Of a stretch of DNA of 64,000 nucleotides, positions 61,985 to 64,000 are shown piece by piece. The notes beneath the pieces are model-generated. The model ran no database searches. It was not told where the DNA came from and saw nothing but the letters and a program-made list of their open reading frames with translations. The position numbers and the translations under genes are program-made. This DNA is from GCA-002708315 sp963676635 (GTDB lineage: Bacteria > Bacteroidota > Bacteroidia > Bacteroidales > F082): positions 2,852,001 through 2,916,000 of the forward strand of contig OY781105.1 of assembly GCA_963676635.1 (NCBI GenBank). The letters run 5' to 3'. Numbering within the stretch: position 1 is the stretch's first letter; the number at the start of each line of letters is the position of its first letter.

Positions 61985-62045
61985 TCCCCACAAAGCGCAG
62001 TTTCATGTCTAATGTAGACAGGTGTCTACCCTTTACCAAAAAACA
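61985..62045 (+). repeat. Short interspersed hairpin element, copy 3 (diverged)
   Basis: CCCCAC, AAGCGCAGTTTCATG, AGACAGGTGTC, TTTACCAAAAAAC follow the order of copy 1 at 59705 with many changes, and the arms no longer pair well. It runs directly into the open frame of the RHS fragment. Confidence 0.5.
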
Positions 62046-63157
62046 AGTTAACCCACAATACTAGTTATTCAATAATATATTATCTTTACGATGCATTAGG
62101 ACGTAAGCTGCGAAAACAAACCTGGGCTGATGGCACACTAAATAGCACAATTGATTATATGGGTGATTTTGTTTACAATAGTAATGAATTTGAGTATTTG
62201 TTAACTACCGAAGGAAGGGTAATACCTGAAATCGATAATAACAATGAGCTTGAATACCAGTATTATATTAAAGATCACCTTGGTAACAACAGGGTAGTGT
62301 TTAATGATGATGGCATAATATTACAAGCAAACTGTTATTATCCTTTTGGAATGGAAATGGAAGGTTTGTTCAGTAATATACCTGTACTAAATGAAAACAA
62401 ATATCTATACAACGGCAAAGAATTTCAGGATGATTTTGAGCTTGAGTGGTATGATTATGGGGCGAGGTTTTATGATGCGCAGATTGCACGCTTTCACATA
62501 TTAGACCCACTTGCTGAAAAATATAGTTTTCAATCTCCTTTTGTTTATGCAGAAAACAACCCAATTAGATTTGTTGACTATAATGGAGAGGGACCTTGGG
62601 ACTTTTTGAAGGCTCTTGGTTCTAGTATTACAGCCTCAATTACTGTTGGGTTTCAAGCAGGTGCTGAAGTAAAGGCAGCCAGAAGGCCTGCTGTCTCTGC
62701 GCATATAAATTTTGGCAGTAAAGATTTAATTGGAGTTAGGGAAGGGAGTTTTAGTCATATCGCACAGGAAGATTCTCCAACAAGATATGGTCACAGCCTT
62801 GGTTTTGGAGGTTTTGGTACTTCAACAGTAGCAGAAGTTGTTAAAACAACAGAAGTTGGAACAGAAACAATCTATACTCCAGAGGGAGGAGTGGAAGTAG
62901 CAACTGAATTTGAGGTTGAGAGAGGTACTAAGACTATTAGTGCTAGTGTGTTTGGTATTGCTGCTGAAACAACAGAAACTGCTGAGATAAAAACGAATAA
63001 AAGAACTGGCCAAAAGGAAACAAGTACTACAGATCCAGAATTATCAACAGTTAGCGTAGATGTAGGAAGCAAGTTGGACATTAAAGCAAGTGTTATAGTT
63101 GGTGTCGATATTTCCATTGATGTTGGAAAAATAGTAAAAGCATTTGACGAATTCTAA
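62018..63157 (+). pseudogene. RHS toxin C-terminal part (truncated core plus variable tip)
   Basis: An open frame from 62018 (after a TAG) to 63157. An ATG at 62159 would give 332 residues, but RHS similarity starts before it, at YYLYDALGRKLRKQTW, so the 5' part of a much longer gene is missing. The core end has DHLGNNRVVF, YPFGMEMEG, YLYNGKEFQDDFELEWYDYG, ARFYDAQIARFHILDPLAEK and YAENNPIRFVDYNGEG, the usual border of the RHS cage. The remaining 185 residues are the variable tip: a hydrophobic stretch (ITASITVGFQAGAEV), then Thr/Glu-rich strands. I recognise no nuclease or other toxin motif. It may be a silent tip cassette for recombination into a full RHS gene. Confidence 0.85.
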
Positions 63158-63168
63158 ATAGATGTAAA

Positions 63169-63660
63169 ATGAAGATTATCGCACATCTCTCTTTGTTTCT
63201 AACCATTTTGTTATTTGTCGGATTGTGTTTGAATGTATTGTACTTTTTTGTGTCTCTATTTTTTTGGGTATTATCAATTAATACTAATATTTTCCATCCA
63301 GTTATCGGTGCAGTTATTCCAATTATGCTTTTGATAAATATGATAAGCCTGTTATATTCTTGTGACCACAGAGATAATATTACTGTTTTTTACAGCTTTG
63401 CTAAAAGCAATAAGATTAAATTGGCAATATACGCTAGCATAGGATTAATAAATCCCATGTTACTATATTTATATACAGAGTCATTCAATACTCCAATACG
63501 AATTTTTGGGATATTAAAATGTTTTCCTGTTTTTAATATTTTTTTATATACAAGGCTTGCAAGAAAATTAAAGTTAAAAGGATATTCCAATAAAAAAGTT
63601 ATTGCTAAGTACTTTATTGGATTATTGATTTTGAATATAATCAAGGAAGATAAATTATGA
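63169..63660 (+). CDS. Four-helix membrane protein, candidate immunity protein
   Basis: A 163-residue protein with about four membrane helices (LFLTILLFVGLCLNVLYFFV, VIGAVIPIMLLINMISLLYS, IYASIGLINPMLLYLY and a C-terminal one near YFIGLLILNII). It follows the RHS tip by 11 bases on the same strand, the place where RHS immunity genes sit. A membrane immunity protein would fit a tip that inserts in or acts at the membrane. No family is recognised. Its TGA overlaps the next gene's ATG. Confidence 0.6.
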   Translation: MKIIAHLSLFLTILLFVGLCLNVLYFFVSLFFWVLSINTNIFHPVIGAVIPIMLLINMISLLYSCDHRDNITVFYSFAKSNKIKLAIYASIGLINPMLLYLYTESFNTPIRIFGILKCFPVFNIFLYTRLARKLKLKGYSNKKVIAKYFIGLLILNIIKEDKL

Positions 63661-64000
63661 TGAAACAATACATATTATTTGTTTTTTCATTATTGCTTTT
63701 CACAAGTTGTAATGAAACAATTGAGAAGAAGGAGTTTTATGAAAGTGGTGAACTTAAAGCGTTATATTATGTTAACGAAGAAGACTCAAAAGAAGGAAAA
63801 GCCCAGATGTATTATTCTAGTGGATCTTTACAATTTGAAGGAAAATTTAAAGATAATTTAATAGATGGAAAAGCGATCATTTATTATGAGAATGGTGATA
63901 TCAAAGAAGTTACTAATTATAAAAAAGGTAAATTGGATGGTTCTTTTAATAAATATTATCCTGAAAATATACTAAAAGTCAAGATGAACTATTCTAATGA
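63657..64000 (+). CDS. MORN-repeat/YwqK-like lipoprotein (runs off the right edge)
   Basis: The frame starts at ATG 63657 (or 63660), overlapping the previous stop (ATGA), and is open to the end of the window (114 codons). The leader KQYILFVFSLLLFTSC is a lipobox. Repeats of about 22 residues follow: YESGELKALYYV, YYSSGSLQFEGKFKDNLIDG, YYENGDIKEVTNYKKGKLDG. This is the pattern of the MORN/YwqK antitoxin-like family. In RHS and contact-toxin loci such proteins are common as accessory or immunity genes. The 3' end is unseen. Confidence 0.8.
   Translation, partial: MMKQYILFVFSLLLFTSCNETIEKKEFYESGELKALYYVNEEDSKEGKAQMYYSSGSLQFEGKFKDNLIDGKAIIYYENGDIKEVTNYKKGKLDGSFNKYYPENILKVKMNYSN

Noticed and set aside
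62159..63157. Complete 332-residue protein starting at ATG 62159
   Set aside because: RHS similarity continues upstream in the same frame to about 62075, so the ATG is internal and the gene is truncated.

Overview
The window is chromosomal DNA of an AT-rich, gliding or anaerobic Bacteroidota, most likely of the order Bacteroidales/Marinilabiliales. Three kinds of evidence support this. Several secreted proteins end in type IX secretion (T9SS) sorting domains, and a gldE-gldD gliding pair follows ssb. Many genes are preceded by the Bacteroidota promoter box TAnnTTTG. The metabolism is typical of the group: a sodium-pumping methylmalonyl-CoA decarboxylase, tryptophanase, IcmF and butyrate kinase, an S46 dipeptidyl-peptidase, and a DAHP synthase fused to chorismate mutase. 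Genus and species cannot be read from this window.

Layout. 1-1.8 kb: the 5' part of a large alpha-2-macroglobulin gene (minus strand). 2.2-7.1 kb: a SAM riboswitch, then metH and metF. 7.2-14.1 kb (minus): icmF, butyrate kinase and a secreted deacetylase-like protein. 14.3-17.4 kb (minus): a C10 cysteine protease exported by T9SS and a small lipoprotein. 17.5-21.9 kb (plus): mrdA-rodA for cell elongation, then an MBL hydrolase and yraN. 22.5 kb: tRNA-Pro(CGG). 22.8-24.8 kb: a FUSC membrane protein and a CoA-disulfide-reductase-like flavoprotein with a palindromic operator. 24.9-30.9 kb: a 1692-residue hybrid sensor kinase and a fructosamine-kinase gene broken by one stop codon. 31.2-40.9 kb (minus): queD, endonuclease I, an MntP-like protein, free methionine-R-sulfoxide reductase, tryptophanase, uridine kinase and the methylmalonyl-CoA decarboxylase operon with its epimerase. 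41-54.4 kb: an FG-GAP secreted protein, ispG, corA, aroF-chorismate mutase, DPP11-type peptidase, an arylsulfotransferase-like protein, ssb, gldE and gldD. 54.6-64 kb is accessory DNA.

The accessory end is the unusual part. The last 79 bases around the 3' end of a LytTR regulator gene (54957-55035) recur at 61406-61484 with two mismatches. The 6.4 kb between them holds a barrel-like lipoprotein, an ORF-less and damaged group II intron, an AAA15 ATPase with a small overlapping partner (candidate defence pair), an orphan protein, two small membrane proteins and many palindromic repeats. This looks like an inserted or recombined island. Beyond it lie the C-terminal end of an RHS toxin, a four-helix membrane protein (candidate immunity protein) and a MORN/YwqK-like lipoprotein running off the window.

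The most striking unexplained signal is a composite repeat found in four intergenic places (about 1.94, 21.99, 31.11 and 61.73 kb). Units recur every 22 bases. Central units carry the perfect palindrome TGATGCGCATCA and outer units carry a CACTTGTG/CACTTGAG motif in either orientation. It is neither coding nor CRISPR, and I do not know a described family that matches it.
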